The position numbers and the translations under genes are program-made. A DNA stretch of 64,000 nt, taken from the NCBI GenBank assembly GCA_027923505.1, contig BROI01000013.1:744001-808000 (forward strand). The letters are read 5' to 3'. Below, piece by piece: positions 52,201 to 63,000 of the stretch. A model generated the notes under the pieces. The model made no database searches. It was not told the DNA's origin and worked only from the letters and a program-made list of their open reading frames with translations. Origin of the DNA: Mayamaea pseudoterrestris (taxonomy: Eukaryota; Bacillariophyta; Bacillariophyceae; Sellaphorales; Sellaphoraceae). Each line of letters starts with the position of its first letter. Within the stretch, counting starts at the first letter, position 1.

Positions 52201-55200
52201 TTTATCGTCGGTTACGACTAGGTTAAAACTTTCATGTGATGACACAGAGGCAACGTCACCATCATCGCACTGTAGAGCTGAATCAAATCTGCGCAACGGA
52301 CTTCCTTCAACAGCGCGAATCTGGCCACAAGGCACTGGTTCTGCGGGTTCGTTCTGATCGACTTCCTTGCAAATTGTTTCCACAGTTGCTTCCTGCGGTT
52401 TCGAGTTTAAAGGTATATTTGTCATGGCGTCGGAGACACGAGAATGATCAAAGCAAAACTTCGACCCCGGCAGGCATATACCTTTGCACGGTTTTCCGTA
52501 TCTGTTAATTGCACTGCATTGCGCTGGAGTTACTTCTAATTGCGCAGGCCGATGACGATGCACCTCCTCATCTGTCATTGTCTCAATTTTAGTTGATTCG
52601 AACATAATTTTCGCCTGACTGCGATGGTCCACACAAAAAGGAACCAATGCAGAAATTGCTTTGCCCTGGCAGGGCTTCTTCTTTTTTGTCAAAGCAAGGC
52701 ACTTTAGTACTAAGTGCTCCGAACAATAATTTTTTTCAGTGTCACTTAACCGAGGGCAGCCAGGGTAGCAGCAAATTGGATGTTCCGAGCAGACATTTCG
52801 AGGCGGAAGATCCTCGGCAAGTTCGGAGATAATTCCAAGTTCAACACATCGCCAGCAAGCATGTTGAGTACAGAATTTTTGACCGTCTGCCAATTTCAGC
52901 AAACCACAATCTTCAAATTCACAACTATGCATGAGACAGTAACAGCTGTCGGAATCCTTGCATTGGCTTGTACAACGGAAGCCTCGATCCGCCCGACAAA
53001 TATGCTGGTCGCAGAGCCTGATATCCGGCGACACGGCAAGGTTCGTGCACCTTTCAAATCCACATTTCGGTAGAGGCGTCTTACCACTAATCCACTTCCA
53101 GAGCAATTCTCCCCAGTGATCCAGGCTTTCAGACGTTTCGTCGCCAACGAGTGCAGGCACTAAGATGGAGCCTGAATTTGTCTGCAGCAGGCATTTCACT
53201 CGTTGACTGCGCGATTGCGCGTCGCCTGGCGGGCTCACGAAACGAAACTTGTCGACAATTTCTGTCGGCTTCGGCTTGACGCCCTCTGTCGTGCTTGCAT
53301 CAGCCGAATTCGCCTCTCGAAGCAGATGCCTTTGACAGATGCACTCCATCAATACATCCGTCGCTTCATAACTCGCCTTCCGCCTGCTCGCATCATCATC
53401 GTTACGAAACATCAAATGAAAATATGATAGATAGGTTGACAATGTACGATCTATCGTAGCCTGCACCAGGTCGCGGCAAACATTCAAATTGTCTACCAGC
53501 TTGCGTGCAACAGTCACCTGAGCATCAGACTGATAAGCGCTTCGCTCCGAATATTGTAGAAGCCGATCATCCTTGCACTGTCCACCGATGCGAATAAGAT
53601 GCCTCCCATTTAACGAGGGCTCAGCTGCTACCAGATCGACCAAGAACTCGTCAATTGCATGGTTCTTGTAAGAAAGTACTACATATTCCAAAAAAAGCGT
53701 CAGCATGTAGCGACAGATAAAAATGAAACAAAGTACGTCATGCAAATCTTACCGAGTATAGGAGATGCGCCAACTGAAGCACTCTTCTTGATCCAAAGAT
53801 CCCGAATTAGCATAAGCGCCCGAACCAGCACTACCCCAAGGTAAGACTTGCCGGTGCCTGAAAAAAGCCCGATAACGTGTCAGAAAGAATATAATTCGCA
53901 AACCGCAGCCACATGGAGAGACGCACCTGGAGGACCTTGCGTGAGATGGACTGGATCGCGCAACGCTTCAACGAAGCTGATAAGCTGCATTTTATCCAAA
54001 GTCGTTACCGTAACGAGATGCTGGAGCTTGGAGCTCAGCGTCAATCGCAGACTTTCATCTCTTCGAATTTCGCGAATAGGCTCGAGCTGGCTGTTAGCGA
54101 TCATCTCATCCATCAGCGGCCTGTAATCGACACTATCAGTTGCGGACAACAACATCTCTAAGTTCATATCTGTGCGAGGAATTGGACTGTCCTTCTGCAG
54201 ATTAAGGTGCCTTCCGTTTTCAAACGGCAATTTTTCGTGACGCTGGCGGTCCAGAGCCCGAAGAACTGGAACCCATTCTGGAACAAAGGTCATGCAATCA
54301 ATAATAGCAACGGGCAAGCCTGCTTCGAAGTAGTCGGGATCGCAGCCGACAATAGAGGAGATGTTAACTGCGATCTCTCCAGCGTCACGCCGGCGGTCCT
54401 CTCCACGTGAGTAATCGTGATTGACGACTTCTGCCCATTTGATGCGATCGCCATTCGACAATGTAGAGCCCCGAGCATGAAGACGCACAAGGCCAACAAG
54501 GTTGGGAGTAGCCAGACGCTTCGTTGTCCTCCAGTGGATGCTCGGTGGCGGATTACGACTCTTAAAGTTCACAAGATACAGCACTCCATCAGGATCCACG
54601 TGTTTGATTCGAGCGTCATAAATATGCGTAGAAGCGTTCTGACCAGGGACGCCAAGATGATTTGTAATGCAACGAGTGGCGCATTCGGCGCATAAAGCGT
54701 CGTGTGATCGATTTCGGCAACAAAATTCCACGGGCCGTCCACAGCCCCTTGAGCGGCACTTGAGGTTACCGACTTGATTTCCGTTTGTTTCCGCGACAGG
54801 CCAAAGAGCATTTCCACAAGCTCCATTGTTGCCGCGGGCGCGGCAGTGAGGAGCAATCGCGGCATGCCCATCAAAAAATGTCATGGCCGTCCAAAGGCGA
54901 TGAACAACTGACATGTACTCGTCAGCCGACTCGTACACACCTGCCTTTCCAATCTTCATCTTGGGGCACGAGGATGGAGAAAAGATATGCGGATTGGCAA
55001 GCCATTGAATCGTCGGCATCTGCCAAGCATCGTATCCAGTTCCGCCGTCGCTGGCGCACGTTGCTTCGATATCCGTTTCACTCAACCCAATATCACGGGT
55101 GCGGACTCGCCACGGCTTGCCCAAATCTTCCAACAAGTCCATCAATCGCCCGCCAACATCTCGATGATCCTTGAATTTTTTTCGAAGCTTCGACTCTGCG

Positions 55201-56006
55201 TGCAGGATAATGTTGCTTAACGACGACCGGATTTGGTCTGCCCCACAATCCCAATCGAAAAGAAGCGTTCTAGTAACTGCGTCTAAAACCGTCTTGACGA
55301 CTGTAAGAACATGATCGTCCGACGAGTCCGCATCCACCTCTTGATCGAGAAACTTTGTCGCAGCTGCTTCAAACTCCTCAGGTGGCGGCGGGTCAACCGA
55401 CGAAGATCCAGGAATCTTTGCCAAGACCTCCAGCATGCAGCATCTGGTCTTGTCGTCGAACTGTCCATGATTCAACCAGCAGCGGCGCCAAAGAGTTGCA
55501 CTTTTTGACAGTTCGTCACCGAGCTTCTGCACGGGGATTATCGACAAGTGCTTGATAAACTTGCTCGTGTCGGTAGCAAGCTGCTGTCCATTGCTCTGCT
55601 GCTGCTGCTGCTGCTGCTGACTTCGTCCACCTGCTCCTTGGGTACTCGCGCCGCCACCATGCGAGAACCTGCAGCTGCTACCAAACCGACAGGAGCCAGT
55701 ACTTTGCCACTCGTGACAAACACCAGCTTGAAAACCGCCGCGGCCGCTGCCACGACCACCGCCTCCGCCGCGTCCTCCAGCAAAATTGCCACGACCGCCC
55801 GCATTGTTTCTTCCGCCACGGCCAGCGCCGCCTCCTTGCTGGTTTCCACGACCACGGCCAGAGCCGCCACCGCCGCGACCACTGTTACTGCCGCCTCGAT
55901 GCGGCACGCCTCCACCAGCACTGGGCCCACCGACATGACGAAACCTGCAGCGAAATCCGTGCGGACAAGCCCCAGTCTGGCTCCACTGGTGGCATATCCC
56001 CGACAT
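43249..56006 (-). CDS. Giant ZNFX1-like SF1 helicase with NFX1 repeats and four CbxX-type AAA+ modules, ten exons
   Basis: Exons (high to low): 53927-56006, 53753-53857, 51009-53678, 47539-50944, 46970-47462, 46599-46893, 46340-46525, 45651-46250, 44770-45585, 43249-44699. They total 12,102 nt, 4,033 residues, with GT-AG introns of 64-89 bp. Domains: two C-x8-C-x5-C-x3-H fingers (to about 120) around Gly/Arg-rich sequence; SF1 helicase with Walker A GPPGTGKS (about 691), a 600-residue Cys-rich and acidic insertion, VIVEEASEV, GDHRQLKP, VDRFQGDEED and LLSRARLG (to about 1625); about ten CGHxxxxxC NFX1-type repeats (about 1650-2160); four AAA+ modules (about 2700-3790), each with intact Walker A, VDEAY or IDEAY and NxGLxxRF; then a Glu/Arg coiled coil. 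Helicase/NFX1/CbxX fusions occur in fungi and stramenopiles as I recall. ZNFX1 acts in RNA silencing and antiviral sensing; that role here is inference. Confidence 0.88.
43789..43836 (-). repeat. 12-bp coding repeat in the giant gene's tail
   Basis: About four 12-bp units (CCATCGTCNNNT type on the plus strand) encode a DDGE/DDGK/DDGR/DDG series in the linker between AAA4 and the coiled coil. The approximate limits follow the protein repeat. Confidence 0.75.
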
Positions 56007-56974
56007 GGTGACGTCGCACGTTATTGCTGTTGCTGTTATTGCTAATTGCTGTACGCAAATTCACTCGTTCTACTACAAGACTCTTCCAAGATTCCTCTTC
56101 AATCAGAAACCGTCTCGAAAAGTCTGGTGCGAAGCAAAACGGTGCTCGTCGATCGGCGAACAAGAGGCGGTCGGACATTGACAGGTTTTTTTGTAAATTC
56201 AAGAACGAAACAAATCACCTAGCTCACAAGCCAGACGCGAAACGAAGCAGCGAATGCAAATAACGGGACCTTCTTCTCCCTCTAGACCATAATGAATGAA
56301 ATATATGTATTCATTCAGCTTGACCAGCAGTTTGTTAATTGCTGATTTCGCTTTCGCATGAACCGATTCACGATTAAGCGTATCGATGAGAAAAGTCGGC
56401 GGCTTTACCCAATTTCTCTGACGCGACAGCTCGTTCATTTTACTACTTTCCTCAGACTGGCCCGTGATTTAAACGCATGAAATTGCTCTTGCTGTGCTTG
56501 AGTAAAGATTCGACGTTCGACTCGTGTCGGCAAGTACAGGTAGAGGGCATGAGTCCAATTTTGTTCGTCGGAAACCCAATTATGTAGTCTTTTAAATTGA
56601 ATAAAACAACTCCTTTCGTTATATATTAGAAGGATGGTTCTTGTTATGATTTTGAACTGCAGATAGAGAGTGAAATACAAAAGCAAGCCGAGGCTGCTCC
56701 TTGATTCTTCTGCAAGTCGCTTGGCCCGTCCATGACTGCCGGCCCAACGGAACTTTGATAATATATTTCAACTTATAGATACAATGAGCATTATTGATCT
56801 GGTAGTCTGCGATACATGCAGTGGCGCAAAACCCCTGCCAAGTCGAGGTGAATCCGCCATGGTGAAAGTGATGGATCGGCACTTGCTCTTCAGCGATTGA
56901 TAGTTTTAAAATACGTGCAATACTGTAATGAGATATGGAGCTTGGGGAGTATATGAGTACCGCAACGACAGATA
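56007..56974. promoter_or_regulatory. Divergent intergenic region, 968 bp
   Basis: Between the giant gene's start and the third LRR-like copy. Three minus-strand frames of 79-87 codons (56199-56882) have plausible composition but no consistent splice chain or family match. I leave them uncalled, though a small spliced gene remains possible here. Confidence 0.35.
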
Positions 56975-58606
56975 GTGACGTTTTGGGTTTTCACGTTCTC
57001 GTTTCGACAAAAGCCGTTGTGGAAGGTCCACGCTTTCGCTTCTGCCGCAACACCCCAAATTTGCGCCGACACCAAGGAGAGCGTGTACATACAAGCAATC
57101 AAAGCAGCAGGCACGAGAGACATGGAGACCTTGACATGGCCTTTGGGATTGTCGCATGCTGGCTTTCTGGAACGCATCGCGAATGCAAACACGCGAAATG
57201 CACTAAAGTCGCACTTTGTCATTGAGATTGATCAACGCTTTCTCCGAGCGTACAGCGAGCTTGCGGATACCCAGCGCGACAAAGTAGATGAGGCCTTGGT
57301 TGCCACTCCCATTGTTGAGGTCATTTTTCGAGATTTACCAGCCTCCATGGTGGATGGGCAATCGCTCGAGGCAGTTGGTAGCTTGTCGTTTGCCTTTGAG
57401 CATTTGCGCAAACATGTACTTGGGCTCATCCATTCCCTCGAGTGCGCTCGCTTTTTCTATGAGAATCGATTGGCTAGTACTGTCGGACGAGCTCTTCGAC
57501 GCCTGTTTGATCTGAAAACGGTGTATATATATTACGACGGGCACACACCCTGCTCAAACATGAATGATTTGATGAAAAGGCTCACAAAGCATCGTTCCAT
57601 CACGAAAGTGGGCCTGCAACTCTCTGCGCAGCTGTATTTGGCAGTTGTACCCTTATTTTTGTAGATGCCACTTTTAAAGTTGGTTGTTCTCGAATCGGCA
57701 AGTCTTGGACGTCTCGACCCATTGCTGCAGACCAAAGTCCATCACCACTTGCCATTCCATGTGTGCTTGCGCATCAAACTTTCGTCAACTTATGATTACG
57801 AGCGTATCGGAGCGGGAATCGCTGCAACAAAAGCCAGTGGGGTCCAGTTGGATAAAGTCTACCATGCGCATCCAAATATGCTACCATCGGTTTTGGCAGG
57901 CATTCAGCTGAAAACTCTAGATCTTTCCCATTACTCTGCGCATAGACGCGCGGATGTGACAATTTATACCAACCTGGCAAACGTACTGCCATCAATGACG
58001 ATGCTGGAATACTTCTCATGCTATGAGTTTGACCTACGCTTAAAGGATACATTGGACGATGCGATACTTTGCATTGCCCAAAAGTTAGCTTTGTGCCCTT
58101 GTCTGAAAGGGTTGACGCTCGACGTTTTTAACTATTCCGATGGAATGGATGTGGCGTTGGCGAATATCATTCATGCAAAGCCCGATATTAAATGGATTTG
58201 TGTTCAAAGTTGCCGAGACTCTGAGCCAAATGCCAAGTACACGTCACCTTTGCTGCTGGAAGCACTTGCGACAACGTTTTGTCCAGCAAGTGTTTTTTTG
58301 GGCGGAAGTGCAGGCTTGTGCATTTGGGATGCAACATTTATTGATACTCTTGGAACGATTCGTCGCCTTAACGTTGCAGGTCGGAAGTATCTGGCAAAGG
58401 ATGCGAGTAACGTACACCAGGGCGTCAAGGTCTTGGAGGCAGCAGCTGGCAATTTGAATGACGTCTATTATCACCTACGCGAGAACGCACTCTTGTGTGA
58501 GCGACCTCGGGTACTAACTATCGCAGGTGAAGAGTGTGCCAAGCGACAGCGCGAAACGACGACTGCAGGGGATCGGCCGACCAAATTTACTCATCGTGAA
58601 TTGTAG
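56975..58606 (+). pseudogene. LRR-like family member 3, interrupted by one in-frame stop
   Basis: Two open stretches (56975-57664 and 57665-58606) lie in the same frame, separated only by a TAG at 57662-57664 with ATG directly after it. Together they match the LRR-like genes at 5641 and 16143. The C-terminal hallmark is well kept (LNVAGRKYLAK, then GVKVLEAAAGNLNDVYYHLRENALL). Around the stop, PLFL-stop-MPLLKLVVLESA aligns with PATLKLPILNALQLEHRA in member 2, so the stop falls inside conserved coding sequence. The 5' start is unclear: no early ATG lies in this frame, and an ATG-led frame at 56935 is offset. It may be a young pseudogene, a polymorphic allele or a read-through gene. A 144-bp intron removing the stop (57521-57664) is possible but would delete aligned residues. 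Confidence 0.65.
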
Positions 58607-58998
58607 TAGGAAGCACGTTTTATAGGTTTTGCTCTGGTTGACACCATTACTGTGCCGTACTCTAGGAAGCAACAATTTTAGGTCTACCGTAGCTATGGTG
58701 GACACCATGACTGTACCCTACTTGAACCAGACTGTGACAAGAGTCCGATGCACATACTTTTACGCCCACAGTGCAGATTAGTGTTACTGGTAGTAGGGCG
58801 AATGTTAGCGAATGAGCGCATGCGCACACGATGAGTCAAATCATTTGCTGCGGCTGCTAAACATCCTTCGTATTGCGGCACCTATTTCAAACGCTCATGC
58901 ATAGTTTCTGTCCTACCGGTAATGACGTGAACAAACGTCGCACCACCATCGACTCGACGCCGCACAAAATCGTTCCTTGTCACACACTGATCGCCACC
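58607..58998. promoter_or_regulatory. Intergenic region upstream of mitochondrial bL20, 392 bp
   Basis: Holds an imperfect direct repeat of about 29 bp (58636-58664 and 58697-58725, both beginning GGTNGACACCAT and differing at several bases) and TACCGGTA at 58914-58921, 78 bp before the start codon. No gene. Confidence 0.5.
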
Positions 58999-59761
58999 AT
59001 GAGGTTTCTTCCGTCGCTGCTGCAGCGGCTATCGCTGTACCAAATTCCAATGCAGCAACATGCGTGGAGTCAAATTGCCGTGCGGAATTTTGCTAGCAAA
59101 AAGGTACGGCAAAATACGACGTGAATGCGATGAGAGGCTCGCTTTTGCGAGCAAGGATTGACTGTCTCGCTTCGAATTGCGTCAAATAGTTCCTTGCAAC
59201 TGTTAAGAAGAGGAGGGAAACAATGAGAGATGAATTGCATAAATCCATGGTCTTTTCGATCACTCTGCAGAACAATGATAGTCGACGATTTTGCCGTTTG
59301 CCGCACCAACGCTGCAATTCAATCCGTCGCTCAATCAACCTTCGTTCTCGCCTCACCCTTACATTCAATTTCCATACTCGATTCAGCACAAGAATTTACT
59401 AAAATACGCCAAAGGCTATCGCGGCCGCTCCAAGAATTGCTTTCGGATTGCCATTCGTCGGATCGAAAAGGCCTGGCAGTACGCCTACCGGGACCGCAAG
59501 CGACGCAAGCGCGAGTGGCGCAAGCTGTGGATCATGCGACTGCAGGCGGCGTCGCGACTATATGGATACGGCTACTCGAGAATGATTCCGGCGTTGAAGC
59601 AGAGTCATATACAGTTGAATCGTAAAGTGCTGGCGGAGATTGCGGCGAATGAGCCGTTTGCCTTTTACTCCATTGTGCGAGTCATTGAAGCGACGAATGC
59701 TGGATTGGAAAGGAGACCAACGATGCAACACCATGATGAAAATCAAGACATGGTTGCGTAG
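58999..59761 (+). CDS. MRPL20: Mitochondrial large-subunit ribosomal protein bL20m, two exons
   Basis: Nuclear-encoded bacterial-type L20 of the mitochondrial ribosome. Exon 1 (58999-59103) starts in CGCCACCATG and encodes a mitochondrial presequence: MRFLPSLLQRLSLYQIP, then VRNFASKK, basic and with no acids. A 283-bp phase-0 intron (GTACGG...TCGATTCAG) leads to exon 2 (59387-59761). Exon 2 has the L20 core: LLKYAKGYRGRSKNCFRIA, the WQYAYRDRKRRKREWRKLW block, AASRLYGYGYSRM and LNRKVLAEIA. The product is 159 residues. The core resembles plant mitochondrial L20 (KGFRGRAKNC). The acceptor was chosen because it preserves the frame and family spacing; the frame in exon 2 is open further upstream. 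Identity is certain; the intron's 3' end is likely. Confidence 0.92.
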
Positions 59762-60029
59762 TGTACTGGTACCTGCTTGCTTGGCATTTGACGTTGTTGA
59801 CGAGGGAGGTGGATGGCGCTTTGTACGGACGACACAACATCATGCTGGAAACAGTAGTTCTACCGTCGGCTGCATACTCGTAAAGTTAATATGGGTAGAC
59901 CTTGGTAGGCAACTTTGCTCTTATTTAAATATGTATGTTAACAATCACTTGACATTTATACGATTCATTTGTTCACTCTGACATGTATATTAATTTGGAC
60001 GTTTACGTCCAATCCACAGACATTTTGTT

Positions 60030-63000
60030 TTACATTTCCGTCTGGTTCTTGCGCTCCTCCGCGTTGCGCAAGCCATGTATAATGCTTTGTAGATGCATCA
60101 TTTTGACCTCGTCCTCGGAAGTGTAAGAGGTGCTGGACGTTGTTTGGCGAATGTCGTCGTCTTCCTCCTTGCCATCGCTGGAATCAACGTCGACATCCAT
60201 GAGCGCCACGTTCAGTGTATCGTCCGGATTGGAGGTGACGCGTGGGGAACTAGCAGGTCGACTGGCTGGGCTGTCAATGGCAGTCAATCTTGGCGAGCCG
60301 TCGCGCCGGTTGGCGGGGCTGGTTGCCTTGACGCTGGTAGCTTCGCTCATGGGAAGACTTTGAGATGAAATGAGATTGATTGGGTTTTGCGCCGAATTAC
60401 GGCTGTGATGCGAATTCTTGCTCGCATGACTGCCACCATCATCGTCAGTCACTTTTTGGCTGGGTGATCCCTTGGTACTTGCTGGTGATGTAGGTGCACT
60501 GCGACGAGTGCGTGGACTTTGCGACTGTGCTCTGATGGGTGTATGATTCGCTCTGGCGTTTAACACCTGATCAAACTCTGCTGCTGTGAGCTTAAAAGAG
60601 CGCGACGACCCATCTCCATGAAGAACGTCATCTACGTTGGATGTTGTCGTGAGTGATCGTTTCGAAGTGGTAGAACGACTTACTTCGGATGGAATAGTTT
60701 TGGTATTGTTGCTATGGTGCGACGCCTGCTCTCCAGATACAACCGTCCGATCCGACAAGACTGGCGCATTCAACACGAGAGCGCGATTCGTATCGGATAT
60801 ACTTGGAGATTGTCCGGACGACGAGGTAGAATTATGCAAGCTTTGCGACCGTGGACTTGGCGAAGACGTTCCCGACAATGATCTTCCTCGAGACGCCGAC
60901 CTTGACGCTGCAGGCGAAAGGTCTCGTTGCTGCTGGATTCTGGACTTGAACGTTGTAAGCTCTGCCCCTAAGCGTTCCTGCGTAGTCCGGATTTTCGCCG
61001 ATGTTTTTAATGCTTGGTCGAGCTGCTTTCGCAGGTCACGGGCTTTTTGTGAGGGCGTTGATGTCTCCGAGCCGAAAGAATTGGCACGTCGCATGGATGG
61101 CTGGCGTGGTTTGTTTCTAGTGACATTTACGCTCGAGCTACGTCGGCGCTCTATCGTTACATCCTTCGATGAGCGAAAGCCCCTTCGACTTGATTCCATC
61201 AGTTCAGTCACATCGATTATGCTGCTTGCGCGGCTGTCAATTGATGGGTCAGTGCGTTTTGGCTTTGATTTTAGTGACGACCGGGAACTACCAGCTCTAG
61301 TCGTGTCATCGTAGACGTGCATGTGCTTTTCCTGCGCGCGCAACAGACGATCGTCGTCCAAAACAACCATATGCTTGACAATATTGTCGTACCTTGAAAA
61401 TAGGTCATCGACATCAACATGCTCCACATCATTTCCTGATGTGAATGAGCGACGGCCATCGTCGCCAGATATAAAACTCTGCTTTCGTCGTTCGCGAAGC
61501 CGATCGAGGACGGTCTGCAACCTTGGTGATCGAGTAAACTCTTTGCGCGGCGACGAAACAGCAATCGAATTCGGGTATTTTTCTATGAAATCGATATCCA
61601 TGCGTGATTCATCTGATGTATCATTAGCGCTTTTGGGACTTAGGGCAAGCGCTCGGGCTCGTTCGACACGTGACATAAAACTTGTCTTTTTCGTAAATTT
61701 TTGCGAGGCTTGGCTCGCCCAGGCATTCTCCTGTCTCGGCGACTCCGCAACTTCACCTTCAGACCGAGTCAACGCTAGAAGGAGGCTTGATTCATTGTCA
61801 CTGTGGCTTTGTGAATCATCGTCGGTGAGGACAACAAGCAAATTCGAATGACGTCCCAGCGACTTCTGCGCGCTTCTTGGACTTCGTTCATCACTCTGGA
61901 ATGACGCCTCAGATGCGACGCCATGTTTTGGTGGCATTCCAAGATCTTTCTCACCAGATGCACTGCCGAATCTTGCAACGTATTGCTGATTATTTCTATT
62001 GCAACTTATCTCATTGTCTTGCTCATCGTCTACTGTGGATTGATCAGCGGGTACCGTGGATCTTAGAAGGCTGTTTCTTACAACCTTTTCGCCATCAACC
62101 ACCTGTATTTCGAGCGGTACGCCATGATGCGTCAAACAATGGGCATCTGTACCCACAGCAATCATCGTTGGGACAGCTGAGGTCATCCGACTTTCCGACT
62201 CAATGGTCGATGGATCCCAAGCGGTTTTCTCGTCGCCGTATCCGTTCCGAATTCTTGATTGTGAGCGTTTGGAACGCGAAGACTTGCCCCTACACTCGTT
62301 CACTTCATCGCAGTTTTCGAATCGATCTTTGGACGCTGAACCCCTGCTAGAAGCATCTTCTCGCGACATATTACGGACTCTGCCGCGCTGAATTGCCTGG
62401 GATATTGAATCATGTGACATTCCTTCCGATTGACTTATCGTCTCGTTATCCGTAAAGACTGACTGACCTGCGCCTGCAAGTTTCTGTCGCAAGGAATCCT
62501 CGTGAATACGCAATCTTCTTTCAAGGGCGTCTTTCGTGACTATATCATTTGGAGGACAAGTCGAACCACACGGACTGAGCGGAGCGGCCGCTCGAGCAGT
62601 TTCTTGAAGTGACTCCACCATTGCTGATGGACCAGTCCACATACGTTCAATATTTTTAGACGCCATGTGCTGCGACGTTGCAGTAAATGGAGATATGAGA
62701 TCTGACGGACTGTCACTTCCACAGAACAATCGACCCCACGTTGAGCCTAATACTGGCTCGTCTCGGCCCTCATCTAAGTTCTTTTTCTGAATATCAACTT
62801 GCAAGGATTCTTCCGGACCGCTCACTTCCACTCGGTTCACTCCAATGAGGGACATCTTACCGTCCATTGACGCCGGACTAATCGAGGCAGATCGCTCAGC
62901 GCGCGATGTAGCGTCATCTGAAAGAGCCAAATGAAGAAAGAAGTCCTTGTTTTCACGTGCCATTGCATCTTCATCATTAGATATAACCAAGGAGAGAGTG

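Noticed and set aside
57521-57664. A 144-bp intron that would remove the in-frame stop of LRR-like member 3
   Set aside because: The borders GTGTAT...TTTTTGTAG are usable and the length keeps frame, but the removed 47 residues align with intact coding sequence in member 2. I prefer a true stop while leaving this open.
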